DNA from: Pseudomonas sp.
GTDB taxonomy: Bacteria; Pseudomonadota; Gammaproteobacteria; Pseudomonadales; Pseudomonadaceae
NCBI RefSeq assembly: GCF_030150285.1
Contig: NZ_JASLGE010000090.1
Location: 1-53,011, forward strand
Direction: 5' to 3'
Length of the DNA stretch: 53,011 nucleotides
A model generated the notes under the pieces. The model was not told the DNA's origin. It saw only the letters and a list, made by a program, of their open reading frames with translations, and ran no database searches. The position numbers and the translations under genes were made by a program. This document shows, one piece after another, positions 1 to 8,888 of the stretch. Every line of letters begins with the position of its first letter. Position 1 is the stretch's first letter.

Positions 1-37
1 GAGCGGTTGGTTAAGCTTTCGCTCAACCGAGGCGCGC

Positions 38-308
38 ATTCTACAGCAGCCTCTGTTGCTGTCAAGCGGTTATTTTAAGATGTTTTCAAAGTTTCCTCTG
101 CAACATCAACCACTTGCGCTTTCGATCTCTCGTTAGCGGGATGCGAATTCTACAGCGTTACACGCTGCTGTCAACACCTCATTTCCTGCTTCGATGACTT
201 GAAGCTTGAACCGCCGAAAACCAATCCAACTCGTTGATAATCAAGGAGTTTTCCGTTTCGACTGCGCCGGAAGTGGGCGCATTATAGGCTAATAAAATGC
301 GCCGTCCA
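38..308 (-). promoter_or_regulatory. Triple tandem promoter region of an rRNA operon lying left of the window
   Basis: On the minus strand there are three sigma70-like promoters, all with 16-nt spacers. The first has TTGACA (65..60) and TAGAAT (43..38). The second has TTGACA (174..169) and TAGAAT (152..147). The third has TGGACG (308..303) and TATAAT (286..281). The first two are near-perfect and the first is followed by a GC-rich discriminator, typical of stable-RNA promoters. The minus strand runs out of the window at GCTC, which in Pseudomonas rrn leaders continues into a boxA antitermination site (inference from memory of such leaders). In P. aeruginosa a 16S rRNA gene lies just beyond tyrS, which fits. 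The rRNA gene itself is not in the window. Confidence 0.8.
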
Positions 309-323
309 GCACTTATTTCAAGA

Positions 324-1523
324 TTATTCGGCTTTCAGGGTAATTCGTGCAAAAGCCTTCTTTCCGGCCTGGCAGACGTGCGTTGAGCCCAATGCATATA
401 TATAGCTGCGATCAACAACCTCACCATCGATACGCACGCCACCCGAACTCAACAGATCACGGGCAACCGCCGAGTTCTTGACCAGACCCGCCTTATTAAG
501 GACAGCTGCAATCGGCATAGCCTCGGCAGCAGCAATCTCAATCTCCGGCAGGTCATCCGGCAACTCACCGTCTTTCATTCGGTTGCCTGCACCGCGGTGA
601 GCATTCGCGGCAGCTTCTTCGCCATGAAAACGAGCCACAATCTCTTCAGCCAGTTTGATTTTGATATCGCGAGGGTTAGCGCCAGCCTCAACCTCAGCTT
701 TGAACGCATTGATTTCATCCATCGAACGAAAGCTCAGCAACTCAAAGTACCGCCACATCAGGGCATCCGGGATGGACACAAGCTTGCTGTACATCACACC
801 CGGAGCTTCCTGGATACCGACATAGTTACCCAGCGACTTGGACATCTTCTTGACGCCATCCAACCCTTCGAGCAACGGCATAGTCACAATGCACTGCGCC
901 TCCTGACCATAGCCACGCTGAAGCTCACGCCCCATCAGCAAGTTGAATTTTTGGTCAGTGCCGCCCAGCTCAACATCCGCCTTCAATGCAACAGAGTCGT
1001 ACCCCTGTACCAGCGGATAAAGAAACTCATGGATAGCAATGGGCTGGTTGGTGGTATAGCGCTTATCGAAGTCATCGCGCTCGAGCATCCGGGCCACGGT
1101 GTATTGAGAGGTCAGGCGTATGAAATCAGCCGGCCCCATCTGATCCATCCAGGTGGAATTAAAGGCAACCTCGGTTTTAGCCGGGTCAAGAATTTTGAAC
1201 ACTTGGGTCTTGTATGTCTCGGCATTGTCGAGCACTTGTTCACGCGTCAAGGGCGGACGCGTGGCACTTTTGCCACTCGGGTCGCCAATCATCCCGGTGA
1301 AGTCGCCGATCAGGAAGATGACCTGATGCCCCAACTCCTGGAACTGACGCAGCTTATTAATAAGGACGGTATGCCCCAAGTGCAGGTCTGGTGCCGTCGG
1401 GTCGAATCCGGCCTTGATACGCAAGGGTTGCCCGCGCTTTAGTTTCTCAACCAATTCTGACTCGACCAGTACCTCTTCGGCACCCCGCTTAATTAGCGCT
1501 AGCTGCTCTTCAACCGACTTCAT
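324..1523 (-). CDS. tyrS: Tyrosyl-tRNA synthetase
   Basis: Charges tRNA-Tyr with tyrosine in the cytoplasm. The 399-residue protein has the class I signature as HLGH within FDPTAPDLHLGH near residue 45, the KMSKS loop near residue 230, and an S4-like RNA-binding domain at the C terminus. The frame is open further upstream, but the ATG at 1523 gives the usual Pseudomonas N terminus MKSVEEQLALIKRG, so I chose it. The gene is transcribed toward the rrn promoters and divergently from the M23 peptidase gene. Its 3' end lies just inside the rrn upstream region with no strong terminator visible; a TGCGCC/GGCGCA hairpin at about 263-282 lacks a U-tract. Confidence 0.97.
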   Translation of the reverse strand: MKSVEEQLALIKRGAEEVLVESELVEKLKRGQPLRIKAGFDPTAPDLHLGHTVLINKLRQFQELGHQVIFLIGDFTGMIGDPSGKSATRPPLTREQVLDNAETYKTQVFKILDPAKTEVAFNSTWMDQMGPADFIRLTSQYTVARMLERDDFDKRYTTNQPIAIHEFLYPLVQGYDSVALKADVELGGTDQKFNLLMGRELQRGYGQEAQCIVTMPLLEGLDGVKKMSKSLGNYVGIQEAPGVMYSKLVSIPDALMWRYFELLSFRSMDEINAFKAEVEAGANPRDIKIKLAEEIVARFHGEEAAANAHRGAGNRMKDGELPDDLPEIEIAAAEAMPIAAVLNKAGLVKNSAVARDLLSSGGVRIDGEVVDRSYIYALGSTHVCQAGKKAFARITLKAE

Positions 1524-1735
1524 ATCAGACCCGTAAGGCTCAAATTCAAAGGGAACCAACGATACAAGATCAGGGACTAATTACAAGTTCCGGCCGGCAT
1601 ACGGGGGCTATCCGCGCGAGAAAGACCCGCAGACTTGCTTCATGGGTGATTTGGTTATATTTTATACAGTTATTTCATGTTCACCGTGTCAGTCATCTTT
1701 TCCAATTCATCCTTTATTCAAAGTCAAAATCATCT

Positions 1736-3136
1736 ATGACCAGTCAACCGCCTAAAGCGCCACCGCTTTATCCGAAGACCCACCTGCTCGCAGCAAGTGG
1801 TATCGCCGCCCTCTTGAGCCTCGCTTTACTGGTGTTCCCCTCCAGCGAAGTGGAAGCCAAACGAACCACGCTGAATTTGGAACTGGAGAGCCCCGCCGAA
1901 CAACTGACACAAGAACAAGACGCTTCCGAACTCGTTCAAGCCACAAATGAAGTAACACCTCCGCCATTTGTCCAAATCGAGCAGCAGGAAAGCGCAACTG
2001 AAACGGTCGCCAAGGCCGAAGAACCGAACACCCCAAGCCACCGAGAAGTCGTAGTCGCCAAAGGGGATACGCTTTCAACCCTGTTTGAGAAGGTCGGCCT
2101 GCCCTCCACTTCCGTACATGAAATTCTGGCGAGCGATAAACAAGCCAAGCAATTCAGCCAACTCAAGCACGGCCAAAAACTTGAGTTTGAAATGACGGCT
2201 GATGGCCAATTGAACAGCCTGCACAGCCAGGTGAGCGACCTTGAAACAATTACCCTGAGTAAAACCGCCAAGGGCTACACGTTTCGTCGTGTAACTACAC
2301 TGCCCACAGTACGCTCAGCCTATGTACACGGCGTGATCAACAGCTCGCTGTCTGCCTCTGGCCAACGCGCGGGCTTACCCCACAGCTTGACGATGGACAT
2401 GGCCAAAGTCTTTGGTTACGACATCGACTTTGCACAGGACATTCGCCCAGGCGACCAGTTCGAAGTCATCTACGAGCAAAAAGTCGTCAACGGAAAGACC
2501 GTTGGCACAGGCAACATCCTCTCCGCGCGCTTCACAAACCGCGGGAAAACTTACACGGCTGTGCGCTACACCAATAAACAAGGTGTGAGCAATTACTACA
2601 CAGCCGATGGCAGCAGCATGCGTAAAGCATTTATCCGTACTCCGGTTGATTTTGCCCGCATCAGTTCCCGGTTCTCCGCTGGTCGCAAGCACCCGATTCT
2701 GAACAAGATCCGCGCCCACAAAGGCGTGGACTATGCAGCACCACGCGGCACGCCCATCAAAGCAACGGGTGACGGCAAAGTTTTCCTGGCCGGACGTAAC
2801 GGTGGCTATGGCAATACCGTGATTATTCAGCACGGTAATACTTACCGTACCCTCTATGGTCACATGCAGGGCTTCGCCAAAGGCGTGAGAACCGGCAGTT
2901 CAGTCAAACAAGGGCAAGTTATTGGCTACATCGGTACGACCGGCCTTTCCACAGGCCCCCACCTGCATTATGAGTTTCAGGTGAACGGTGTTCATGTCGA
3001 CCCGCTGGGCCAAAAGCTTCCAATGGCCGACCCCATCGCAAAAGCTGAGCGCACGCGTTTCCTGCAGCAAAGCCAGCCGTTGATGGCCCGCATGAACCAA
3101 GAGAAAGCTACTCTCCTGGCTTCGAGCAAGCGTTAA
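1736..3136 (+). CDS. mepM: LysM/OapA-type M23 murein endopeptidase (MepM-like)
   Basis: Predicted periplasmic, inner-membrane-anchored endopeptidase that cuts peptidoglycan cross-links. The 466-residue protein starts with a short cytoplasmic tail and one membrane segment (about residues 16-36), then an Ala/Glu/Thr-rich linker, a LysM/OapA-like region (about 105-160) and a C-terminal M23 domain. The zinc site is visible as HKGVDYAAPRGTP (H..D) and HLHYEF. The frame is open 30 codons upstream, but that extension is unlike the family and the ATG at 1736 follows the usual Pseudomonas start. It lies directly before anmK (3-nt gap), a sensible pairing because cell-wall turnover supplies AnmK substrate. 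The symbol is by analogy with E. coli and P. aeruginosa MepM. Confidence 0.9.
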   Translation: MTSQPPKAPPLYPKTHLLAASGIAALLSLALLVFPSSEVEAKRTTLNLELESPAEQLTQEQDASELVQATNEVTPPPFVQIEQQESATETVAKAEEPNTPSHREVVVAKGDTLSTLFEKVGLPSTSVHEILASDKQAKQFSQLKHGQKLEFEMTADGQLNSLHSQVSDLETITLSKTAKGYTFRRVTTLPTVRSAYVHGVINSSLSASGQRAGLPHSLTMDMAKVFGYDIDFAQDIRPGDQFEVIYEQKVVNGKTVGTGNILSARFTNRGKTYTAVRYTNKQGVSNYYTADGSSMRKAFIRTPVDFARISSRFSAGRKHPILNKIRAHKGVDYAAPRGTPIKATGDGKVFLAGRNGGYGNTVIIQHGNTYRTLYGHMQGFAKGVRTGSSVKQGQVIGYIGTTGLSTGPHLHYEFQVNGVHVDPLGQKLPMADPIAKAERTRFLQQSQPLMARMNQEKATLLASSKR

Positions 3137-3139
3137 GCC

Positions 3140-4231
3140 ATGGCCCTCTATATAGGCGTGATGTCCGGTACCAGCCTTGACGGTCTGGACATTGCACTTA
3201 TAGAGCTGGGGGCGAGCATCAAACTGCTCGCCACCTACTACACGCCTATGCCAGATGCACTGCGCAGTGAGTTACTGGGCCTGTGCAGCAGCGGACCCGA
3301 CGAAATAGCCCGCGGCGCAATTGCCGAAAAACATTGGGTCGAACTGGCTGCTCAAGCTATCAACAACCTGCTCAAACAACAGCAACTGTCGCCCAATGCC
3401 ATCCGCGCCATTGGTAGCCATGGCCAGACAATCCGACACGAGCCCGCACAAGGCTTCACCGTTCAGATCGGCAACCCTGCCTTGCTGGCTGAGCTGACCC
3501 AAATCTGTGTGGTGAGTGATTTCCGCCGTCGCGACGTTGCTGCTGGCGGTCAAGGCGCACCACTGGTTCCAGCCTTCCATGAGGCCTTGTTTACCGATGA
3601 TGTCGGTTACCGAGCCGTGCTGAACGTAGGAGGCTTCAGCAATTTAAGCCTGATGACTCCTGGAAACCCTGTCGCTGGGTTCGACTGCGGCCCGGGGAAT
3701 GTTCTGCTGGATGCCTGGATCCAGATCCAACGCAATGAACTCTATGACCGAAATGGCCAGTGGGCTGCCAGCGGTAAGGTCGCGCCTCTTCTGCTCAGCA
3801 CCTTGCTGAGTGACCCTTTCTTTCAAACAAAGGGCCCAAAAAGCACAGGCCGTGAGGTGTTTAACCTCCCATGGCTACTGAGTCATCTGGATGCGCTTCC
3901 GGCCTTTGCCGCAGAAGATGTACAAGCCACCCTGCTGGAACTTACCGCGCAGACGATCGTGCAGTCACTGCAATCGGCCCAAGCGCGCACCAACGAACTG
4001 CTGGTATGCGGTGGCGGCGCGCATAACGGCGCATTGATGGCTCGCCTCACTGAGTTGCTGGAGCAAACACAGGTCAACAGCACCCAGGCCAAAGGCGTTG
4101 ATCCAGACTGGGTTGAAGCAATGGCGTTTGCATGGCTTGCACACTGCTGCCTTGAAAACATCCCCACCAACCGCCCAAGCGTTACCGGTGCGCGTGGCCT
4201 GCGTGTTCTGGGTGCTATATACCCTGCCTGA
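3140..4231 (+). CDS. anmK: Anhydro-N-acetylmuramic acid kinase
   Basis: Converts 1,6-anhydro-MurNAc released from peptidoglycan into MurNAc-6-phosphate with ATP, the entry step of cell-wall sugar recycling. The 363-residue protein begins with the family hallmark MALYIGVMSGTSLDGLD, has the phosphate-loop-like NVGGFSN near residue 160 and DCGPGN near residue 177, and the C-terminal VCGGGAHN motif; the length is typical. It follows the M23 peptidase gene by 3 nt and is probably co-transcribed. In Pseudomonas the product is passed to MupP (not here) and then to AmgK and MurU, both encoded in this window at 31.4-33.1 kb. Confidence 0.97.
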   Translation: MALYIGVMSGTSLDGLDIALIELGASIKLLATYYTPMPDALRSELLGLCSSGPDEIARGAIAEKHWVELAAQAINNLLKQQQLSPNAIRAIGSHGQTIRHEPAQGFTVQIGNPALLAELTQICVVSDFRRRDVAAGGQGAPLVPAFHEALFTDDVGYRAVLNVGGFSNLSLMTPGNPVAGFDCGPGNVLLDAWIQIQRNELYDRNGQWAASGKVAPLLLSTLLSDPFFQTKGPKSTGREVFNLPWLLSHLDALPAFAAEDVQATLLELTAQTIVQSLQSAQARTNELLVCGGGAHNGALMARLTELLEQTQVNSTQAKGVDPDWVEAMAFAWLAHCCLENIPTNRPSVTGARGLRVLGAIYPA

Positions 4232-4242
4232 TTGCAGACAGC

Positions 4243-4266
4243 AAAACGCCGCGATTCGACGCGGCG
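4243..4266 (-). terminator. Rho-independent terminator of erpA
   Basis: Perfect 7-bp stem CGCCGCG/CGCGGCG (4247-4253 and 4260-4266) with a 6-nt loop. On the minus strand it is followed by TTTT. It lies 27 nt past the erpA stop and between the convergent anmK and erpA genes. Confidence 0.8.
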
Positions 4267-4292
4267 CTAAGGGTGTAACCGGTACTGCGCAG

Positions 4293-4643
4293 TTAAATCG
4301 AGAACGACGACCCGCAACCACATGTCGTGGTGGCGTTAGGGTTCTTGATGACAAAGCGCGAGCCTTCCAGACCTTCCTGATAATCCACTTCAGCACCCGC
4401 CAAGTACTGGAAGCTCATCGGGTCAACCACAAGGCTGACGCCTTCGCGCTCAACAATGGTGTCGTCGTCGGCTACGTCTTCATCGAACGTAAAGCCGTAC
4501 TGAAACCCGGAACAACCGCCGCCCGTAACAAAAACGCGCAGCTTCAAACGATCATTGCCCTCTTCATCGACCAGGCTCTTCACCTTGTGCGCAGCACCTT
4601 CGGTGAATTGCAAAGCGATAGGGGTGAAGGATTCGACGCTCAT
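4293..4643 (-). CDS. erpA: Iron-sulfur cluster insertion protein ErpA
   Basis: A-type carrier that delivers Fe-S clusters to apo-proteins such as isoprenoid-synthesis enzymes. The 116-residue protein has the three conserved cysteines: one in GGGCSGFQYGF and two in the C-terminal TTCGCGSSFSI. The ATG at 4643 gives the usual MSVESFTPIAL start; the ten-codon upstream extension is unlikely. It is convergent with anmK and sits downstream of argC on the same strand, with 140 nt between them. Confidence 0.96.
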   Translation of the reverse strand: MSVESFTPIALQFTEGAAHKVKSLVDEEGNDRLKLRVFVTGGGCSGFQYGFTFDEDVADDDTIVEREGVSLVVDPMSFQYLAGAEVDYQEGLEGSRFVIKNPNATTTCGCGSSFSI

Positions 4644-4735
4644 GCTGACTATCTCCCGGCGATGTGCCGCCATAATGCGTAATGGAGCGCATTATCCGCT
4701 TCTCCTAGAAAAGCGGTCAACTATTAAGGGAGCAA

Positions 4736-4756
4736 CGGCAAGCTTCAAGCTTGCCG
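4736..4756. repeat. Short near-perfect palindrome between erpA and argC
   Basis: CGGCAAGCTT-C-AAGCTTGCCG is a 21-nt palindrome with a single central base, sitting 28 nt past the argC stop. It belongs to the AAGCTTGCAAG-like short repeats seen in Pseudomonas intergenic DNA; a related inverted pair lies at 43072-43119. It may form the 3' hairpin of argC, although no U-tract follows. Confidence 0.5.
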
Positions 4757-4783
4757 CTCACAACTTGACGCTTACAGCTGCTC

Positions 4784-5818
4784 TTACGGCAACATCCCTG
4801 CGTGCGACAAGCCCAGGCGCTCATCCAGACCGAACAGGATGTTCATATTCTGAACCGCTTGGCCAGAAGCCCCTTTGACCAGGTTATCGATCACCGACAA
4901 CACCACTACCAAATCGCCACCTTGCGGGCGATGCACGGCGATACGACACACATTGGCGCCCCGCACACTACGGGTTTCCGGGTGGCTACCGGCAGGCATT
5001 ACATCGACAAAAGGTTCGTTTGCGTAACGCTTTTCAAACAACGCCTGCAAGTCGACAGTACGGTCAGGCACGTTTGCGTAAAGCGTGGAGTGAATACCAC
5101 GGATCATAGGCGTCAAATGAGGTACGAAGGTCAGACCTACATCCTTGCCAGCCGCACGACGCAGCCCCTGGCGAATTTCAGGCAAGTGACGGTGACCTTT
5201 TACGGCGTAAGCCTTCATGCTTTCGGACGTTTCGGCATACAACGAGCCAACACTGGCACCACGTCCCGCGCCGCTCACACCAGACTTGCAGTCCGCAATC
5301 AGGGATGCAGTCTCTGCCAGGCCTGCTTCCAGCAAAGGAAGAAAGCCCAATTGGGTCGCTGTCGGGTAGCAGCCCGGCACAGCAATCAGGCGGGCCTGTT
5401 TAATTTGCTCGCGGTTAACCTCTGGTAAGCCATAAACAGCCTCCGCCAACAACTCCGGTGCTCCGTGTGGCTGACCGTACCACTTGGCCCATTCATCCGC
5501 GTCCTGCAAACGGAAGTCTGCAGACAGGTCAATCACCTTGGTGCCAGCCGCCAGCAACTCGCCTGCCAGTGCATGAGCAACGCCGTGAGGCGTGGCGAAG
5601 AACACCACATCACAGGCCGCCAATGTCTGAGTGTCCGGCACGCTGAACGCTAGGCCATCATAGTGACCGCGCAGGTTCGGATATAAATCAGCAACCGGCA
5701 GGCCTGCCTCGGATCGCGAAGTGATGACCACCACCTCAGCCTGCGGGTGCTGTGCCAGCAAACGCAGCAATTCGACCCCGGTGTAACCCGTGCCGCCGAC
5801 AATACCGACCTTGACCAT
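4784..5818 (-). CDS. argC: N-acetyl-gamma-glutamyl-phosphate reductase
   Basis: Third step of arginine synthesis: NADPH-dependent reduction of N-acetylglutamyl phosphate to the semialdehyde. The 344-residue protein has an N-terminal Rossmann motif GIVGGTGYTG, the catalytic cysteine in AVPGCYPTA near residue 150, and KSGVSGAGRG near residue 180; the length matches the long ArgC type. It is divergent from hemJ across a 134-nt intergenic region that probably holds both promoters. Confidence 0.97.
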   Translation of the reverse strand: MVKVGIVGGTGYTGVELLRLLAQHPQAEVVVITSRSEAGLPVADLYPNLRGHYDGLAFSVPDTQTLAACDVVFFATPHGVAHALAGELLAAGTKVIDLSADFRLQDADEWAKWYGQPHGAPELLAEAVYGLPEVNREQIKQARLIAVPGCYPTATQLGFLPLLEAGLAETASLIADCKSGVSGAGRGASVGSLYAETSESMKAYAVKGHRHLPEIRQGLRRAAGKDVGLTFVPHLTPMIRGIHSTLYANVPDRTVDLQALFEKRYANEPFVDVMPAGSHPETRSVRGANVCRIAVHRPQGGDLVVVLSVIDNLVKGASGQAVQNMNILFGLDERLGLSHAGMLP

Positions 5819-5952
5819 AACCTGCCCCTCAACGAACCCACTGGAAAGCCCTCGATAATAGGGTCAGCGCGCCCCTGCGACAACCGCCAAGGTGACTCAG
5901 GAGCCCTCTACAACTACTATTTGGTCTACCGTGAACCTGGGAATAACTAAAA

Positions 5953-6381
5953 ATGCTTTATCTATGGCTCAAAGCCTTCCATCTCATCAGCATCGTCTGC
6001 TGGTTTGCAGGCCTTTTCTATCTGCCCCGACTCTTTGTTTACCACGCGCAAAGTGAAGATGCCGTCAGCAAAGAACGATTCAGCATCATGGAGCGCAAGC
6101 TCTATCGCGGCATCATGGGCCCGGCAATGATTGCCACCCTGATTTTTGGCGGTTGGCTGATCAGCCTCAACCCCAGCGGCTACTTCAGCCAAGGCTGGAT
6201 GCACGCCAAATTGACACTCGTCTTCCTGCTAATCGGCTACCACCACATGTGTGGCGCGCAGGTAAAACGCTTCGCCCGTGGCGAAAACAAACGCTCTCAT
6301 GTGTTCTACCGTTGGTTCAACGAGGTGCCGGTCGTGTTTTTGCTGGCGATCGTGATTCTGGCCGTGGTCAAGCCATTCTAA
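5953..6381 (+). CDS. hemJ: Protoporphyrinogen IX oxidase HemJ
   Basis: Inner-membrane haem-synthesis enzyme oxidising protoporphyrinogen IX to protoporphyrin IX. The 142-residue protein has about four membrane segments. It carries the conserved His of KAFHLISIVCWFAGLFYLPR and the FYRWFNEVP motif near the C terminus, both typical of HemJ (UPF0093). It is followed 29 nt later by the nitronate monooxygenase gene, so the two may share a transcript. Confidence 0.93.
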   Translation: MLYLWLKAFHLISIVCWFAGLFYLPRLFVYHAQSEDAVSKERFSIMERKLYRGIMGPAMIATLIFGGWLISLNPSGYFSQGWMHAKLTLVFLLIGYHHMCGAQVKRFARGENKRSHVFYRWFNEVPVVFLLAIVILAVVKPF

Positions 6382-6410
6382 TCAGCCAATTCCCTTAGCG
6401 AGGTTTTCCA

Positions 6411-7382
6411 ATGTCACTGCCCGCACTGCTTGTAAACAGTTTGCGCCTGCCGGTGGTCGCAGCCCCGATGTTTCTGATTTCCAACCCTCAACTGGTGCTG
6501 GCCTGCTGTCGCAACGGCGTTGTGGGAAGCTTCCCTGCCCTTAACCAACGCGAGAGCAGTGGATTCAAAACCTGGCTGGAAGAGATCGAGGCTGGGCTCG
6601 CGACATTGGACAACCCCGCACCCTATGCGGTGAATCTGATTGTGCATGGCAGCAATCCGCGGCTGCAGGCCGACCTGGCGATCTGCATTGAACACAAAGT
6701 ACCTATCGTAATCACTAGCCTAGGGGCCGTGAAAGAAGTTGTGGATGCCGTGCACAGCTACGGCGGGCTGGTTTTTCACGATGTCACCACTCGGCGTCAT
6801 GCTGAAAAAGCGGCGCAAGCCGGTGTCGACGGCCTAATCGCCGTCGCGGCGGGCGCAGGGGGTCATGCGGGTACCTGGAGCCCATTTGCGCTGGTTGCTG
6901 AAATTAGACAGTTTTTCGATAAAACCATATTGCTGGCCGGCTGCCTGAATCACGGCCACGAGATTCTCGCTGCCCAAGTTATCGGTGCCGACCTTGCGTA
7001 CCTCGGCACACGCTTCATCGGCACACAGGAGAGCCAAGCGCCTGACGCTTATAAAGACATGCTGCTGGTATCCCGCGCGGCCGATATCATCCACACCCCC
7101 GCCGTATCGGGTGTCCCGGCCAGCTTCATGCGCCAAAGCCTTGAAAACGCAGGCTTCGACCTGGCAGCTCTGCAAGGAAAAGCCGAAGCCGGCGCTGGCA
7201 GTAAACTCAAGCCGCTGACTGAGGAAGCCAAAGCGTGGAAGACCGTCTGGTCTGCCGGTCAAGGTGTAGGCGACATTCATGACCTACCGTCTACAGACCA
7301 GTTGATCGCCCGCATGGACGAGGAATACCGCCAAGCGTTAGGGCTCACCGCTCGACTGTCCCAGCAATGGCTTCAACCCTGA
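6411..7382 (+). CDS. Nitronate monooxygenase (2-nitropropane dioxygenase family)
   Basis: FMN-dependent TIM-barrel enzyme of the NPD/NMO family, which oxidises toxic alkyl nitronates such as propionate-3-nitronate. The 323-residue protein shows the N-terminal PVVAAPMFLISNP, a DVTTRRHAEKAAQAGVDG stretch and the FMN/substrate segment GAGGHAG with its conserved His near residue 149, then GADLAYLGTRFIGTQES. The natural substrate cannot be told from the sequence. A GCGAGG ribosome binding site precedes the ATG, and a strong terminator follows at 7391. Confidence 0.88.
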   Translation: MSLPALLVNSLRLPVVAAPMFLISNPQLVLACCRNGVVGSFPALNQRESSGFKTWLEEIEAGLATLDNPAPYAVNLIVHGSNPRLQADLAICIEHKVPIVITSLGAVKEVVDAVHSYGGLVFHDVTTRRHAEKAAQAGVDGLIAVAAGAGGHAGTWSPFALVAEIRQFFDKTILLAGCLNHGHEILAAQVIGADLAYLGTRFIGTQESQAPDAYKDMLLVSRAADIIHTPAVSGVPASFMRQSLENAGFDLAALQGKAEAGAGSKLKPLTEEAKAWKTVWSAGQGVGDIHDLPSTDQLIARMDEEYRQALGLTARLSQQWLQP

Positions 7383-7390
7383 CTGACCAG

Positions 7391-7418
7391 AGCCCGCCCT
7401 CCGGCGGGCTTTTTGTTT
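7391..7418 (+). terminator. Rho-independent terminator after the nitronate monooxygenase gene
   Basis: Perfect 8-bp stem AGCCCGCC/GGCGGGCT (7391-7398 and 7403-7410) with a 4-nt loop, followed by TTTTTGTTT. Confidence 0.92.
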
Positions 7419-7440
7419 ACCCCTCGACAAGGATGCCGAC

Positions 7441-7956
7441 ATGCCAGAGCTGAGCCTCTACACCCCACCCCAAGAACGCTACGCAACACTGGATACCCTG
7501 GGGTTCAGCGGCCGAATCGGACGTCTGCGGCTGTTGGCCTGGCACATGGTCCTGACCGCTATCGCTTGCGCAGCGTCGATCGTGGTGCTGCTCACCCTCA
7601 AACTATCGCCCACGCTGGGCATCACTTGCGGTGCGACACTGTTGGTTGCCTATTGTTTTATTAGCGTACGAATAAGTGCACAGCGCCTGCATGACATCAA
7701 CTGGTCAGCCTGGATGCTGCTACTGCATGTCATACCCTTGGCGAACCTGGTCCTGCTCCTGATGATGCTCTTGATGCCCGGTACGCCGGGCCCCAACAAA
7801 TACGGTTTGCCGCCGCCCCCCAACAGCCGAGCGGTCAACGTACTCGCCTGCACGGCCATCTTTTTGATCGCGCTGGGCATGGTTGCCATGATCGCCCTCT
7901 TCGCTTTGGGCCTGCTGGCATCGTTGATCAACGCAGCCAACAGCAACAGCCTGTAG
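7441..7956 (+). CDS. DUF805 family membrane protein
   Basis: A 171-residue membrane protein of unknown function. It opens with a soluble GFSGRIGRLRLLAWHM segment typical of DUF805, then about four hydrophobic segments (roughly 33-55, 60-80, 90-110, 136-165). The ARG-LHDINWSAW type motif (here SAQRLHDINWSAW) after the second helix is the family hallmark. A Pro-rich PPPPNSR stretch separates the last two helices. The start follows AAGGATG, a reasonable ribosome binding site, directly after the preceding terminator. Confidence 0.8.
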   Translation: MPELSLYTPPQERYATLDTLGFSGRIGRLRLLAWHMVLTAIACAASIVVLLTLKLSPTLGITCGATLLVAYCFISVRISAQRLHDINWSAWMLLLHVIPLANLVLLLMMLLMPGTPGPNKYGLPPPPNSRAVNVLACTAIFLIALGMVAMIALFALGLLASLINAANSNSL

Positions 7957-8033
7957 ACTGCGCACCTTAAATGAACGCGTTAACGCCAGGGACATCATTG
8001 TCACCGGACTGTACCGTTGCGATGGAGAACAGC

Positions 8034-8822
8034 ATGACCCGTTACGCTTTAATCACCGGCGCGTCCAGTGGCATTGGTCTGGCTTTGGCTGAAGCCCTTG
8101 CCCGACGTGGGCGCAGCTTGATTTTAGTGGCCCGCCAGCGGGATGCGCTGGAAACGATTGCCCTTGAGTTGACCCAGCGTTTCGGGGTGGAAGTGTTGTT
8201 CCGCGCCTGCGACCTGGGCGAACCCCTGCGCCTTTCAGGTTTTTTGCTTGAACTTGAAGAAGGCGATCGCCAAATCGATTTGTTAGTGAACTGCGCCGGC
8301 ATCGGTACGTGCGGCCCCTTCCTCGCTCACGACTGGAGCGCCGAACAAGACCTCATCGAACTTAACGTACTGGCCTTGACCCGTTTGTGCCATGCCATCG
8401 GCAATATGATGGCCGTTCAGGGGGGTGGCCAAATCCTCAATGTTGCCTCCATTGCCGCCTTTCAGCCCGGTCCTTGGCTCAGCACCTACTTCGCTAGCAA
8501 GGCTTATGTGCTGCATTTTTCTGAGGGTTTGCGCGAAGAAGTAAAGAAAACCGGAATCAAGGTGTCGGTGCTGTGCCCCGGTGTCACCCGGACGGCCTTC
8601 TTCGATGCCGCCAACATGAATACCGAAAAAGCCAAGCACAATCGAAGCGCTCTGAGCCCCGAAGAAGTCGCGCTTTACACCGTGCGCGCGCTTGAAAAGA
8701 ACAAGGCCATTATTATTCCTGGGCGGGGAAATCGCTGGTTAACCCGTATGCCTCGCGTGCTTTCGCGGTGGATGACCCGAAAAATTGCCGCTTCTATTAA
8801 TAAATCCTACTGCCCGCGTTAA
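8034..8822 (+). CDS. Short-chain dehydrogenase/reductase
   Basis: NAD(P)-dependent oxidoreductase of the classical SDR family; substrate unknown. The 262-residue protein has the cofactor motif TGASSGIG at the N terminus, the NCAGIG motif near residue 87, the catalytic Ser in LNVASIAAFQPG, and YFASK (Tyr and Lys three residues apart) near residue 154. The C-terminal part resembles the DltE/YqjQ-like group. The frame is open 21 codons upstream, but the ATG at 8034 has GGAGAACAGC before it and gives the standard MTRYALITGASSGIG start. It is co-oriented with the HIT gene that follows. Confidence 0.9.
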   Translation: MTRYALITGASSGIGLALAEALARRGRSLILVARQRDALETIALELTQRFGVEVLFRACDLGEPLRLSGFLLELEEGDRQIDLLVNCAGIGTCGPFLAHDWSAEQDLIELNVLALTRLCHAIGNMMAVQGGGQILNVASIAAFQPGPWLSTYFASKAYVLHFSEGLREEVKKTGIKVSVLCPGVTRTAFFDAANMNTEKAKHNRSALSPEEVALYTVRALEKNKAIIIPGRGNRWLTRMPRVLSRWMTRKIAASINKSYCPR

Positions 8823-8888
8823 CGAGACTGTGCCTAATCAGTGCCTATGAGTACACTCAGACCGGACTTCACTCACGGAGACATTGCT

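Noticed and set aside
1..323. A tRNA or rRNA gene at the left edge
   Set aside because: No cloverleaf or rRNA sequence is present; the DNA is the promoter region only.
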